NCBI GenBank assembly: GCA_030674185.1
Contig: JAPXFY010000026.1
Location: 37,956,209-38,020,208 of the forward strand
Direction: 5' to 3'
From: Monoplex corrugatus
Lineage: Eukaryota; Mollusca; Gastropoda; Littorinimorpha; Ranellidae
Length of the DNA stretch: 64,000 nt
Shown: positions 1-12,051 of the stretch, piece after piece
How the letters are laid out: each line of letters opens with the position of its first letter
Numbering within the stretch: position 1 is the first letter of the stretch
Notes under the pieces: model-generated
The model's input: the letters and a program-made list of their open reading frames with translations, nothing else
Told to the model about the DNA's origin: nothing
Database searches by the model: none
Translations under genes and position numbers: made by a program

Positions 1-108
1 TGAATTCACAGAATTGTGTAGCCTAACAATCTGATTTGCATTTGATTTTAAACCAGATTGTCACACACTACACATTTTTCCTGAAATTCCACGACCCACT
101 TTCATTCG

Positions 109-111
<3 letters not shown>

Positions 112-150
<39 letters not shown>

Positions 151-161
151 CAGATCATTCA

Positions 162-230
<69 letters not shown>
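112..230. repeat. (CT)n followed by (CA)n microsatellite
   Basis: A CT dinucleotide run at about 112-146 is followed, after a short mixed linker, by an almost uninterrupted CA run to about 230. No coding signal is seen from here to the MITE at 1241; the open frames in that stretch have no recognisable domain. Confidence 0.95.
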
Positions 231-231
<1 letters not shown>

Positions 232-1240
232 TCACGATTTCTGCATAATTATATCAAAGAAAAAATCACTGCATCAAACAACACACACAATAAAACTTAT
301 AAACAAGCTATGAGTAGTCACTGAGCTTGCCCTGCGAATAAAAGAAAGCATGGAAATTAATTCTTATAACATGATACATTGATAGGCCCTTGTCGATTTT
401 TCTTCATTGTTGAATGAAACACTAAAAACACAACTGTATCTAGGGTTAAGTTTATGTCAACAATGCATTGCCCACTGGGACATCAAGATATATGTCATAT
501 GTCAACAACTTGAACAAGGCAGTGAAGGGGTTTATGAAAAATTAAACAAAAAATCAACTCCTCACCTCTCCATACACCCCTTTAAAACTTTGTGTGCCTC
601 CACATCCACTTTCTGCATACATCACATTTTTTTGTTTTGTTTTGTTTTGACAGTATTTTCTTCTTCTTCCTTAACATGTGAAGAGCCATTTGGGCACTGC
701 ATTAAAGAACAGATCACCAGATTGTTCCAGCTCTGTTGGTTGTGTTGCAAAGCCTGGGTCTCTGCAAGTGGTTTCTGTGTCCATTCTGCAATGTTGTCTG
801 TTCATCATTTTTTCTATTTTCCCTTTTGTCTCCCACCCACAGCAATTCCCTGAAACATTGATTTAGCAAAGTTCATTGGACCTTGTCACATGGCCAAGCC
901 AGTGTAGTTTTGTATTCTTAACTGAAGTCAGCAGATCTTCATATGGTCCAGAGTGCTCTTTGGTGGTTTGGCACATGCTTATTGGTGATATGATCAGTGT
1001 GTGTGATGTTTAATATCTTGCCATAACACTTCATCTCCATGGTTCAGTTCATCTTCCCAAATCCACTATGAGACACCATTGTCTGTGTCACACTGTATCA
1101 AATATCAGAGAGGAGTTTTCTGTGATATCATGCCAGGGACAACCTCTTTGTTGTGGGGGGTTCTGTTTCATGAACTCAGTTTATTGCCTTCTCCATCAGT
1201 GTGGTGAAACAACAGATTACTGACAGAGAAGTCATAAATT
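231..1240. other. Stretch without recognised features
   Basis: About 1 kb upstream of the ABHD14 gene. Short open frames exist but their products show no motif or family likeness. I see no clear promoter, RNA gene or repeat here. Confidence 0.5.
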
Positions 1241-1389
1241 TTAACCCTTTAATGACTCCTGGACCCTGTCCACCAGCATCCTGCATTGTCAACCATGCCA
1301 GCAAAGCAAAACCATAATCCTTTGTCTGCCTCACCTATCTAGCATCCTGCCAGAAGCTGGTGGATAGGGTGATGAAGTCAAAGGGTTAA
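1241..1389. mobile_element. TTAA-bounded palindromic MITE, copy 1
   Basis: It begins TTAACCCTTTAATGACTCC and ends GAAGTCAAAGGGTTAA, so the two ends are inverted repeats bounded by TTAA. The interior carries the family core CACCAGCATCCTGC and AGAAGCTGGTGGATAGGG. At least four further copies with the same ends occur in the window. TTAA boundaries and a CCCTTT start are typical of piggyBac-type non-autonomous elements; that assignment is inference. Confidence 0.75.
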
Positions 1390-2115
1390 GTTTTTACAGT
1401 TGGTGGAGACTGTGGGGGAGTCAAAAAGTTTATTAAACCCTATCAGTTCCCACCCCCCAAAACTTTTGTGTGTGGATTTTGTTTTCCCAACTGGCTTCTA
1501 GTTCTACCAGAGTTGAGTTAAGCATGCTATGGGCTTGTTGAGAAGACTCAGACTAGGACCACACAGTCAGTTGTCATCCAATATATGGATGATGCATCAC
1601 TGAGGGTGTTGGTCAAATTTCTCTCAGGTCTGAATGATGCCAGGATACATTACCATATGAAAGTAAGCCTTGAGTACAGCCTTGTCACGCTGTCTCAATC
1701 CAAAATGGAACGCTGCACATCACCATCATCCCCATTCTCATCATCATAGCATGGTAAAAAACTGACCCAGATTCTGTGGCCTGTCATGTCTTGCTGTCAG
1801 TATTTTTATGGGTTTGGAGGGTTGAAGCAAGTAGCATGGGGATAGTGACATGGGAGTGATAGAGCAGCCATACCCCCCCCCCCCCAAAAAAAAAAAAAAC
1901 AATAACAAAAAAAACAGAAAGACTGACGTCCACTGATCCAGACTATCACTCAAGATCTAGCAGAAAGATAGGAAAAGCCTTGTAACTCAAGCCCCAGATC
2001 TGGCTTGTCTGGCTTTCCAGGCAAGTACTTTGTCTGTAGGACCACCACACATTTATGTGTACATTTGTTTCAGCAGCTGTACTGGGAGTGAAGCTCTTTG
2101 TACAAATCCCATATC

Positions 2116-2323
2116 ATGGCTTCTCTGTTCTACAATGGCAACAGAAGAAAGGCTTTCATCATCGCCATCCTTGTTGTTGGCGCCATCATCTTCCATCGGT
2201 GGCGATCATCACCTTCTGCTACTGCTAGTACGGAAAGCTTAGGTGGTGCCGCTGCTGTTGTTGAAAATGTCCACAGATCAGTTGTTCAAAGTGTCAACAA
2301 GTTGGATGCTGGGACTTTGTTTG
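2116..2323 (+). CDS. ABHD14: ABHD14 exon 1: N-terminus and signal anchor
   Basis: The ATG lies in CATATCATGGCTTC. It codes 69 codons plus one base, with the hydrophobic run [14 protein letters not shown] after a basic stretch, predicting a type II membrane protein. The donor is TTTG/GTAAGG at 2324. Reading through the donor meets an in-frame TGA at 2341-2343, so splicing here is required. Confidence 0.85.
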
Positions 2324-3562
2324 GTAAGGACTTTGTTTGGTGAGGACTTTGTTTGGTGAAGACTTTGTTTGGTAAGGACTTTGTTTGGTGAGGACTTTCA
2401 TTTGATAAGGACTTTGTTTGATGAGGGCTTTGGTGAGGGCTTTGTTTGGTGAGGACTTTGTTTGGTAAGGACATTGTTTGGTGAGGACTTTGGTAATGAC
2501 TTTGTTTGGTGAGGACTTTGTTTGGTAAGGACTTTGGTGAGTGTGTTAAAGTTTATTTGTCTACTATTCTTTGTTTGTGTATCCTCTTGGTTGTTGTTGT
2601 GTTGTTGTTTTTTCGTCCCACATTATGCGGAGGGAAAAGTTTTGTTGTTTTGATGCTGGACATTGTGCGTGAGTTGGATGTGTGTTTTGTTGTTGTTATT
2701 ATTTTCTGGACCTCAGTTTTATGCAGGCCTTGGAACATCCTGCTTTTGTGTGTGTGTTTTGTTTTGTTTTATTTATTTCCTTTTTTTCAGTACTTCACAT
2801 GTCCTCCTTAATCAATCCTTTCATTCAAAGCAAAATGAAGGTGTGCTCATAACATGTATCGGTTTAGTTAAAATCTGTCTATTCTGTAACATGGCCGTTT
2901 AAAGCTGTGCAGGACTGTATAAAATACCTTCTGCCCAGGGTATCAGCTTCATTTCTGACCCTTGTAACAGCAGACATCACATCTCTCCAACGCTTTCTCA
3001 ACTAGTTCAATGCAGAAACAATAACACAGCTTCATATTTGGTAGAATGATAGCTATTATAACTTCCTAATATTTTTTGTTAAATACAGTGTTATATTAAT
3101 GGAAAATGCCATGACAAATCGATAGAAACATTTCAGATCAAGGCAGATTTAAGCAATGCTGGGTGGAGCTAGTGTCTAGCGTGTGCATTCCGCCTGACAC
3201 AATGGACCTAAAAAATAAATGTTTAGGTTGTGGCACTGTTTCTAGGGCCGCAGTAGAGCTGCAGGTATAATCACTTTCAGTTTTAGCGTGACCAAAATAT
3301 AACTGTAGGGGCTGCTGAATTTCCCCATGTGCGTTTGTAAATACGTGTGGAACCCGTATAGTGTCCCACTCTGCAGTAACACGAGCACAACGCACATGGG
3401 GATGAAAACCTGTGAACTAGCTCATCTCACCCAATCCATTGGATCAACTGCCAGGCCTTAAGATTTGTGCTGATATTGTATGGTTGTGATTACATGTGCC
3501 TACGTTTTGCTTTTATCTTGATCTAGTGTAGTGTGCGTAAAACTTGTGGAACTGTGGTTGTG

Positions 3563-3645
<83 letters not shown>

Positions 3646-6600
3646 TGTGTGTGTGTCTGTGTCTGTCTGTGTCTGTGTGTCTGTATGTGTGAACATGCAT
3701 ATGCTATTTGTGTGTGTGTGTGTTTGTCTTTGTGTGTGTGTGTGTCTGTGTGTGTCTGTATATGTGTCTGTGTCTATGTCTGTGTGTTTGTATGTGTGAT
3801 CATGCATATACTATTTGTGTGTGTGTGTGTATGTGTGTGTGTGTGTGTGTGTCTGTCTGTTTGTGTCTGTGTGTCTGTATGTGTGAACATGCACATACTA
3901 TTTGTGTGTGTATGAGTGTGTGTGTGTGTCTGTGTGTGTCTGTGTCTGTGTGTCTGTATGTGTGAACATGCACACGCTATTTGTGTGTGTGTAAGTGTAT
4001 GTATGTGTGTGTGGTCAATGATTAGAGTGGATACATATGTGAAACAGATTTCAGATGATGTATTTATAAAGACCGAGGCCACTTACAAGGGAGACAACAA
4101 AAAAACAAGACAACACATTTGCACAGACTGCAGTTATACATATGAGACAGTGTGTGCTAGAGAGAAAGAGAGAGAGAGAGAAGAGGGTGCAGGGGAGGGA
4201 ATGTAAGCAGAGGTTTATTTTTTTGACCCAACTTCTACTCTGCCTTAGTAACTTTGATCCTACGCCGCTCCTTCTATCTCCTGGCTCCTGGCTCCACAAC
4301 ACACCTCCAACTCCAAATCCATTCTGTAGAAATCCCAGTACCAGGAAGCCCATGGGAGCCAGAAATGTCAAGTTGCAGTGGTGCAACCCACCAGAGATGT
4401 CCCTGCACTGCTCCTGGGTTGCTTCGATAGAGTTCAACAGATACAGTCCTGATCCAACTTTCTAAGTGACACCATCTACTAAGCCTCCTGCTAATGACAG
4501 TAACTTTTCAGTCACGGAGATAGAATGAGTGAGAGACTCCCTGGTGAAGAGATTACTTGTATGGCCCTCCAGTGACAGACCCCATACACTGCCAACATCA
4601 AAGACCTCAGCTTGAATTCATTTCAAACACGGAAAAGGTAGAGGGAATTGAAAGTGAGGTATACCACAAGACTAGGGGTTGAAAGGCTACAGAGCCTGGG
4701 ACAATTTTAACATTGCTATAACGAGTTTCTGTTTCAGTTTCAGTCTCTCAAAATAACGTCTTTGCACTTGGAATGAATCCCATAAGCACTAACGTCACAG
4801 GTGCCTTGTGATGGAGAAGATCCAAATGATTATGGCACAAGCCTTAAGCCTGCACTTAAGCCCTTGAGCTGGCCTGGTCCTGAGAATGCTAGAATGATTA
4901 TTTCATGACACAGTAGGGACAACGATCATGAGGCTGTGAAGTTCAATTAAGAGTTTCAACTGCATGACAGGTCTGTACTCTTATGTTTCCATATCTTAGT
5001 TTATCCTGGCATCAGCCAAAGCCCAACAGATACAGACACCTGAAGTGTTAGTCAGGAACTTTGAGCAACACTTTCAGTGAAGCATCCATGAAGTGGATAA
5101 GACTCGACTGGATAGTCCAGGCCATCCCAGTGAACCCATAGCACTTCCTGGGTAGGACTCAGTCAGGGGCAGTAAAATCTCACAGTATTTTTGGGGATGG
5201 GGGGTTGATGGGTATTCACACCCACAACCTCCCAGTCAGTAGTTTTGTTGTGTAACCACTGTGCCATTATGAGTGGCATACAAACATAATTGATTGAAAG
5301 AGGTGAGAGAGAATGGATCAGATGAAGAAAAGGGGAAAACGGGAGTGGAAGATTAACTGAGAAGGAAAAAGTGACAAAGATGATAGTTATTTGTGAAGAA
5401 AACAGGGGAAAATGAGAATCGAAGATTCGAGGAGAAGGGGCAACTGACAAAAAACGATAGTTATTTGTGGAGAAGACGGGGGAAAATGGAAGTCGAAGAT
5501 TCGAGGAGAAGGGACAACTGACAAAAACGATAGTTATGTGAGGAGAAGACAGGGGAAAATGGGAGTCAAAGATTCGAGGAGAAGGGAAAAATGACAACGA
5601 CAATAGTTATTTGTGAAGAAAATGGGGGAAAATGGGAGTCGAAGATTAGAGGAGAAGGAAGAAGTAACAAAGAGGGGAGGGCAACAAAAAACTTTCAGAG
5701 TGAAGAAGAGGTAGGATGGGGGTATGAGGAATAAGGGACAGAGTCGTTGTCCATGAAGAATAATGCTTCTTTCAGAACAAAAAGAAGTGGACGTAACCCA
5801 GCTGCCGGAAGTACCAGCGTCATCACAGCAGGAGCTGTTGGCTGTCTCTGTGAAAGAAATCCCTATTGCTGTCGACGTTCCAGGACAGGTCAGTCTGAGA
5901 ATGCTTCTGTCCATGCATATTGAAAACTGTATAAGTATAAAATGGGAGTTGAAGATTCGAGGAGAAGGGAAAAATGTCTTCTCCACAAATAACTATCGTT
6001 TTTGGCTGGGGATGAGGAGGGTGGGGGAGATGCTGGGGGCAACGAGAGATAGAGATGGTTGGAAGTCCATGGTCGCCAACGCCATGCGGCAGGGCACCTG
6101 ATGATGATGATGATGACACACACATAACTCACTGTTAAGCTGAGCAATATTTTGTCACATAAATTGTTCAAATTTCAAGTATGAAAAAGTTTTAAAGTTT
6201 ATTAGAACAATGATGACAATGACAGCAATAAACAACAGTAGCAGTAACATCATCAACAACAACAACGTCAACAAAACAACAACAACAGTGACAACAACAA
6301 CAACATCAGCAGCATCAACAACAACAATATCAACAACATCAGCAACAACAATTACAACAACAACAATAAGGCGTATGGTTGTGAGGAAAGGATAAAAAAA
6401 AACACATTCTAGAACTGATCCAAAAAATAACAGTAATGATAATGATAGTAATTTGTGAAATCAATCAGATCAACATCCGCAAGTACTCAGGATGAAATTG
6501 ACAACTTCTACAAAGTATTAGAGATGGCCAAGGCCCAATGTAAATCTCAAGAAGTTACAATAATAACGGGAGATTTTAATGCTAAAGTGGGACAGGATAG

Positions 6601-9600
6601 GGTGGAGAATATAGTTGGACCTCATGGCCTTGGTACACAAAATGAAAGGGGAGGGAAACTTGTAGAATGGGCACAGATGAATGAGTTCATAGTAGGAAAC
6701 ATCTGGTTTGAGCAGCCTAATAGAAGAAAATGGACTTGGATGAGTCCAGGAGATAATACCAAAAATCATCTAAGATTGACTATATCCTGATCAATAAAAG
6801 ATTTAGAAATTCTTTACTGACAGCAAAAACACTACCAGGCACAGACTGCAACAGTGACCACACTCCTGTAGTGGGAAGATTTAGGTTGAAATTAAGGAAA
6901 AGGAAATAGAACAAAAGCATCATCAAACTAAATCTTGGACTCTTAAAGACAGATGAAGTGATACGTAAAAAATTTAATGTACATGTTCAAATCAAATCCA
7001 GTGCTTTGGAAGACATTGGTGACAGTGAGGAACAATGGACAAAGTTGAGAAATTCGATAAATGAAGATTGTGAAGAAATCCCTGGAGTAGACAGAAAAGC
7101 AAAAAAGAACTGGATGACCAAAGAAATTCTAGGCTTGATGGAGGAACGGAGGAAGGCAAAGAGAAAGGAGGAGATATACAGGAAGATAAACAAAGAAATC
7201 AGGAATAGGTGCAATGAAGCTAAGGAAGCTTGGCTGAAAACAAAATGCGAAGAAATAGATGACCAACACAAAACGGATCCTCAGGATATGTATTGAAGAA
7301 TTGAAGAAATTGTCCACAGGAAAAATACATGCACATCAACTGGTTGCTTTAAATTGAAAGATGGTAGGCTTGTCATGGAAAAAGACAAAATATTAGATAG
7401 ATGGGGAGAGTACATTAAAGACCTTTTTGAAGATGACAGAAACAAAGAACACATTATAAGAAAGAACGTTGAAGGACCACCCATAATGAAGGATGAATTT
7501 AGAGCAGCACTGAAAAAGATGAAACCAGAAATAGCCCCAGGACCAGAAAATATTACTACAGAGATGATTGAAGCCCTGGAGGAATTTGGTATTGAAAAAA
7601 TAACAGTCCTCCTAAATGGGATTTATGACTCTAGAAAAATCCCCAAAGATATGTCAAAATCAATTTTCTTTGCATTCCAAAGAAAGCAGGGGCTATAGAA
7701 TGGTAACTCCATCGCACAATCAGCTTGATGAGTCATGTAACAAAAATCCTTTTAAGAATAATCATGATTAGGGCAAGGAATAGAATCAAAAGAAAAACAG
7801 CAGAAGAACAGTGTGGATTTGTCGAAGGGAAAGGAACTATTAACTCTTTCATTCCTGGCTTCCTTGACTTATTACTTCCCCTTGTTCCTTACTTCCTGAA
7901 CTCTTCTATTCCCTTCATTCCTGGTTTCAGCAGAAAGAGAGAAACTAAAAATCAGGGTACTTATTTAGACCATACATACTGACAGCACTCATTGTTGTAC
8001 ACCCAGAATGTTATATATGGTTGTGTACAAAAATGATGTGAGAAATTGTCTGTGACTAAGTTGACACTTTATGTGACATATATTGTGTCATGCAGGTGTT
8101 AAACAGGTAATTTTCAGTAAAATTTTAGAGCAATGTTAATATCAAATGCATGCATGGCTTTGTTTTATGTGTAGGGTGTCCTTTGCATGCTTGTACTCAC
8201 ATAGTAACATCCTTCCATTCAAGCTGAGGCACTGTTGTAATATCCGTGTCACAATTGTCACAGCTATCGTGTATCACAAATATATACAATCCAGGTGTAT
8301 CAACACAGCCTTACATCTCTTTTGTCTTTTCTTGTCACAAACAGTCACACAGTAAGCACACAATGTTTTGCACAGCTATAAACACTCACACACACGTGAC
8401 ACCTTTACTGTATGGAATCAGTGCCCTGTCACTGTGTTATTTGTCACACATAGGTGACACATGTATGGTACACATTGAAACAGTCGCGCTGGTTGCTGCA
8501 CAGATACACCCACACTTCTCACACATAATTGTTGTCTGCTCTGTCCTCTTTGGTCAGTTGTAGTAAATCAAAATCTTCGTCCGTAAGGGCAGTGAAGAAA
8601 TCGTCGTCAGAATTTTGGCCAGCTTCCATTTTCGCAGTACACATTTATAGTGACTAGTGCCACATAGACAGCAGCACACTGACCAAAGAGAGAAACTGAC
8701 CCCTTACCCATGGTTAGCGGGGAGTCTGGCACTCATTTAATTAATGAACAGTGCCCAGCGAGTGATCCAGTTAAGGACAGATGACGTACATTGATGTCGC
8801 GACTCGTGCGAACTTCAAATGGTCATGGCGCATCTCGGTTTTCCGGGCTGCAGGAAGGAAAGGAGCTACTTTCCTCGGACTGGTTTTCGTGCTGCAGGAA
8901 TGAAGGGTACCGACTACGCAAACCGGAAAACCGGTTTCCAGGAATGAAAGAGTTATTAATGCCACATACATCCTAAGAACTACCATAGAGAAGTCAACCG
9001 AGATGAATAAGGATTTATATTTAAGCTTTGTTGATTATACCAAGGCTTTGAATCGGGTAGGATATGAAGAATTGATCGACCAACTTCAGAGACTCAATAT
9101 TGATGGAAAAGAACTACGAATAATCAGAAATATGTATTGGGAACAAACAGCTGCAATGAGAATAGAAAACAATATAAGCTCTTTCCAAAATATCAAAAGA
9201 GGAGTCAGACAAGGTTGTGTTTTGTCACCAGATTTGTTTTCACTTTACAGTGAAAACATCATGAGAAATCTAGAAGAAGACCCTGGATTAAAGGTTGGAA
9301 GAAAAAGGATAAACAACATTCAATACACAGATGACTGTGCTAATTGCAAAAATGAAAGGGATCTGCAAAACCTTGTGAATATACTAGAAATAGAAAGCAA
9401 AGGTAAGAGGATGGAACTAAACAGCAAGAAGACTAAAATCATGGTGATCAGTAAAAAACATGAAATTCCCTCATGAAAAATAACAGCAAACGGCACAACC
9501 TTGAGACGGGTTGATATCTGGGAACGATCATTTCACCAGACAGCAGATGCACATCAGAAATAGCCGACAGAATCGGCCAAGCCAAAACAGCATTCAAGAA

Positions 9601-10485
9601 GATGAAAAGCATTCTTACAAAACAAATGCTTATCAATTAACATCAGGAAGAGAGTTCTTGAATGTTATATAGAACCGATAAATGTTATACGGTTGTGAGG
9701 CATGGACAGTCAACAAGCAAAGCCAGAACAAGGTTGAGGCAGCTGACATGTGGTTTCTAAGAAGAATGTTGAGAGTTCCATGGAAAGCAAAGAAAACAAA
9801 TGGGACAGTCTTGAAGGAGGCAGACACAAGAAGATCATTCATAAGGACGATTAGGAAAAGACAGGCAACATTTATCGGCCATTTTATGAGGAAAAGGGAA
9901 TTGGAGCACCTGGTCACAACAGGAAAGGTGGAGGGAAAGAGAGCACCAGGTAGACCCAGGGAAAAAATATTGGGCTGACTTGTAGAATGGCTGAAGACAG
10001 AGAGGGTGGAAGATGTGCTTGCAGCAACAAGGGATAGAAACAGATGGAAGAGCATGATCACCAACGCCATGTGACAAGGTTGATGATGATGATATAGCCC
10101 TGATATGGCTCTACATAGTCCGCTGGGCTTTAAATGTTCATAATAATGCTACTAATAGTAACTGTTTCATGTAAAAAGAAAGATTATTAGAATGGCTCGA
10201 CCATCACGTTATTCTGACTGTTTCAGAAGCTGACCATCTACAGCCTTCAGACCACGCCCAAACAGGAGGCCAAGATGATGGTGCTGCTGCTGCACGGGAT
10301 GGGGGACAACTCTCACAACTGGGAGAAAGTGAAGACTCTGCAGTTATTGGCCCTGTGGGGGTATAGGGCTGTGGCTGTCGACTTGCCAGGTATCTCCACT
10401 TTCTGTCTGAGTCTTTCTAAATTGGCTTATGTGCTAATATCTGTACCATTGGAAAATATAGTTTCATGTCATTTCTTTGATGTGT

Positions 10486-10545
<60 letters not shown>

Positions 10546-10670
10546 TGTGTGTGTGTGTTTTGTTGGGTCTTTTTTTTTTTTGCACGGATTCAAGTATATA
10601 CATGCACACACAATTGAATATATTATGTATACACTTTTATGCTATAGTAAATGATTTACATTTGGTTTTT

Positions 10671-10749
<79 letters not shown>

Positions 10750-10784
10750 ACACACACACACACAACACACACACACACACACAC

Positions 10785-10871
<87 letters not shown>

Positions 10872-11225
10872 GAATATATGTATACACTTTTTTGTTTATT
10901 TTGAATGACATGTGTATGAGTTTTGCTCGTGTAGACACACATTTGAATATGTGTATACACTTGTATGCTGTTTCTTGATGGTTTTTGTTGTTGTTGTTGT
11001 TTGTTTTGTTTTGTATTTGAATTTTGCTCTCACAAACACATAATTGAACAAGTGTACACGCTTTTTAAAAAAAAAATGATTTCTATTTGAATTTTGCAAA
11101 CATTCACACATATTCACACACACACACGCACACACAACATACACAGACACAGACAAACACACAGACACACACACACACACAGACACACACACACACACAC
11201 ACACACAGACACACACACACACACA

Positions 11226-11286
<61 letters not shown>

Positions 11287-11356
11287 ACACTCTATCTCTC
11301 TCTCACACCTACACACACACACACACACACATACTCTATCTCTCTCTCTCTCACAC

Positions 11357-11389
<33 letters not shown>

Positions 11390-11392
11390 ACA

Positions 11393-11470
<78 letters not shown>

Positions 11471-11779
11471 CTCAGCAAGGTCTATAAAGATAGTCATTGT
11501 TTCCCAGGACACGGGAACAGCAAAGAGGTGTCTCTGGGGGGCATGGTGACACGCGGGGATTTCATGGGCGGTCTAGTGAAGGCGTTGGGAACCACAAAGT
11601 CGGTCATCGTGGCGCCCTCTATGGCAGGCAGTTTTGCCCTCCCCTTCCTTTTCCAGAACTCTAGTGTCGGCACTGAGAGAGCGGCAGGCTTGATTGCAGT
11701 GGCGCCGACAATGTCGGAAATGTTCTTGGACATCTATCCTCACAGTCTGGTGTGTGGTGTGTGCATGTGTGTGTGTTTG

Positions 11780-11826
<47 letters not shown>

Positions 11827-11983
11827 GGGGGGGGGGTTATGTTTGTGTATTTGTGTGTGTATGTGTGTGTGTTTTGTTGTTATTGTTTAATCTCCTGGAA
11901 AATCTGTGTAGATGTGTGTGTGTATGATGTGAATTTTGGTGTGTGTTTGTTTGTGGGCTTGTGTGTATGTGTGTATATGCGTG

Positions 11984-12051
<68 letters not shown>

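Noticed and set aside
1561..1700. Phrase VIQYMDDASL resembling a reverse transcriptase YMDD box
   Set aside because: No other reverse transcriptase motif surrounds it in any frame; a four-residue match is not enough.
10417..11824. Long His/Thr and Val/Cys frames in the CA/GT arrays
   Set aside because: Dinucleotide repeats leave frames open on both strands; only the ABHD14 exon segments inside are real.
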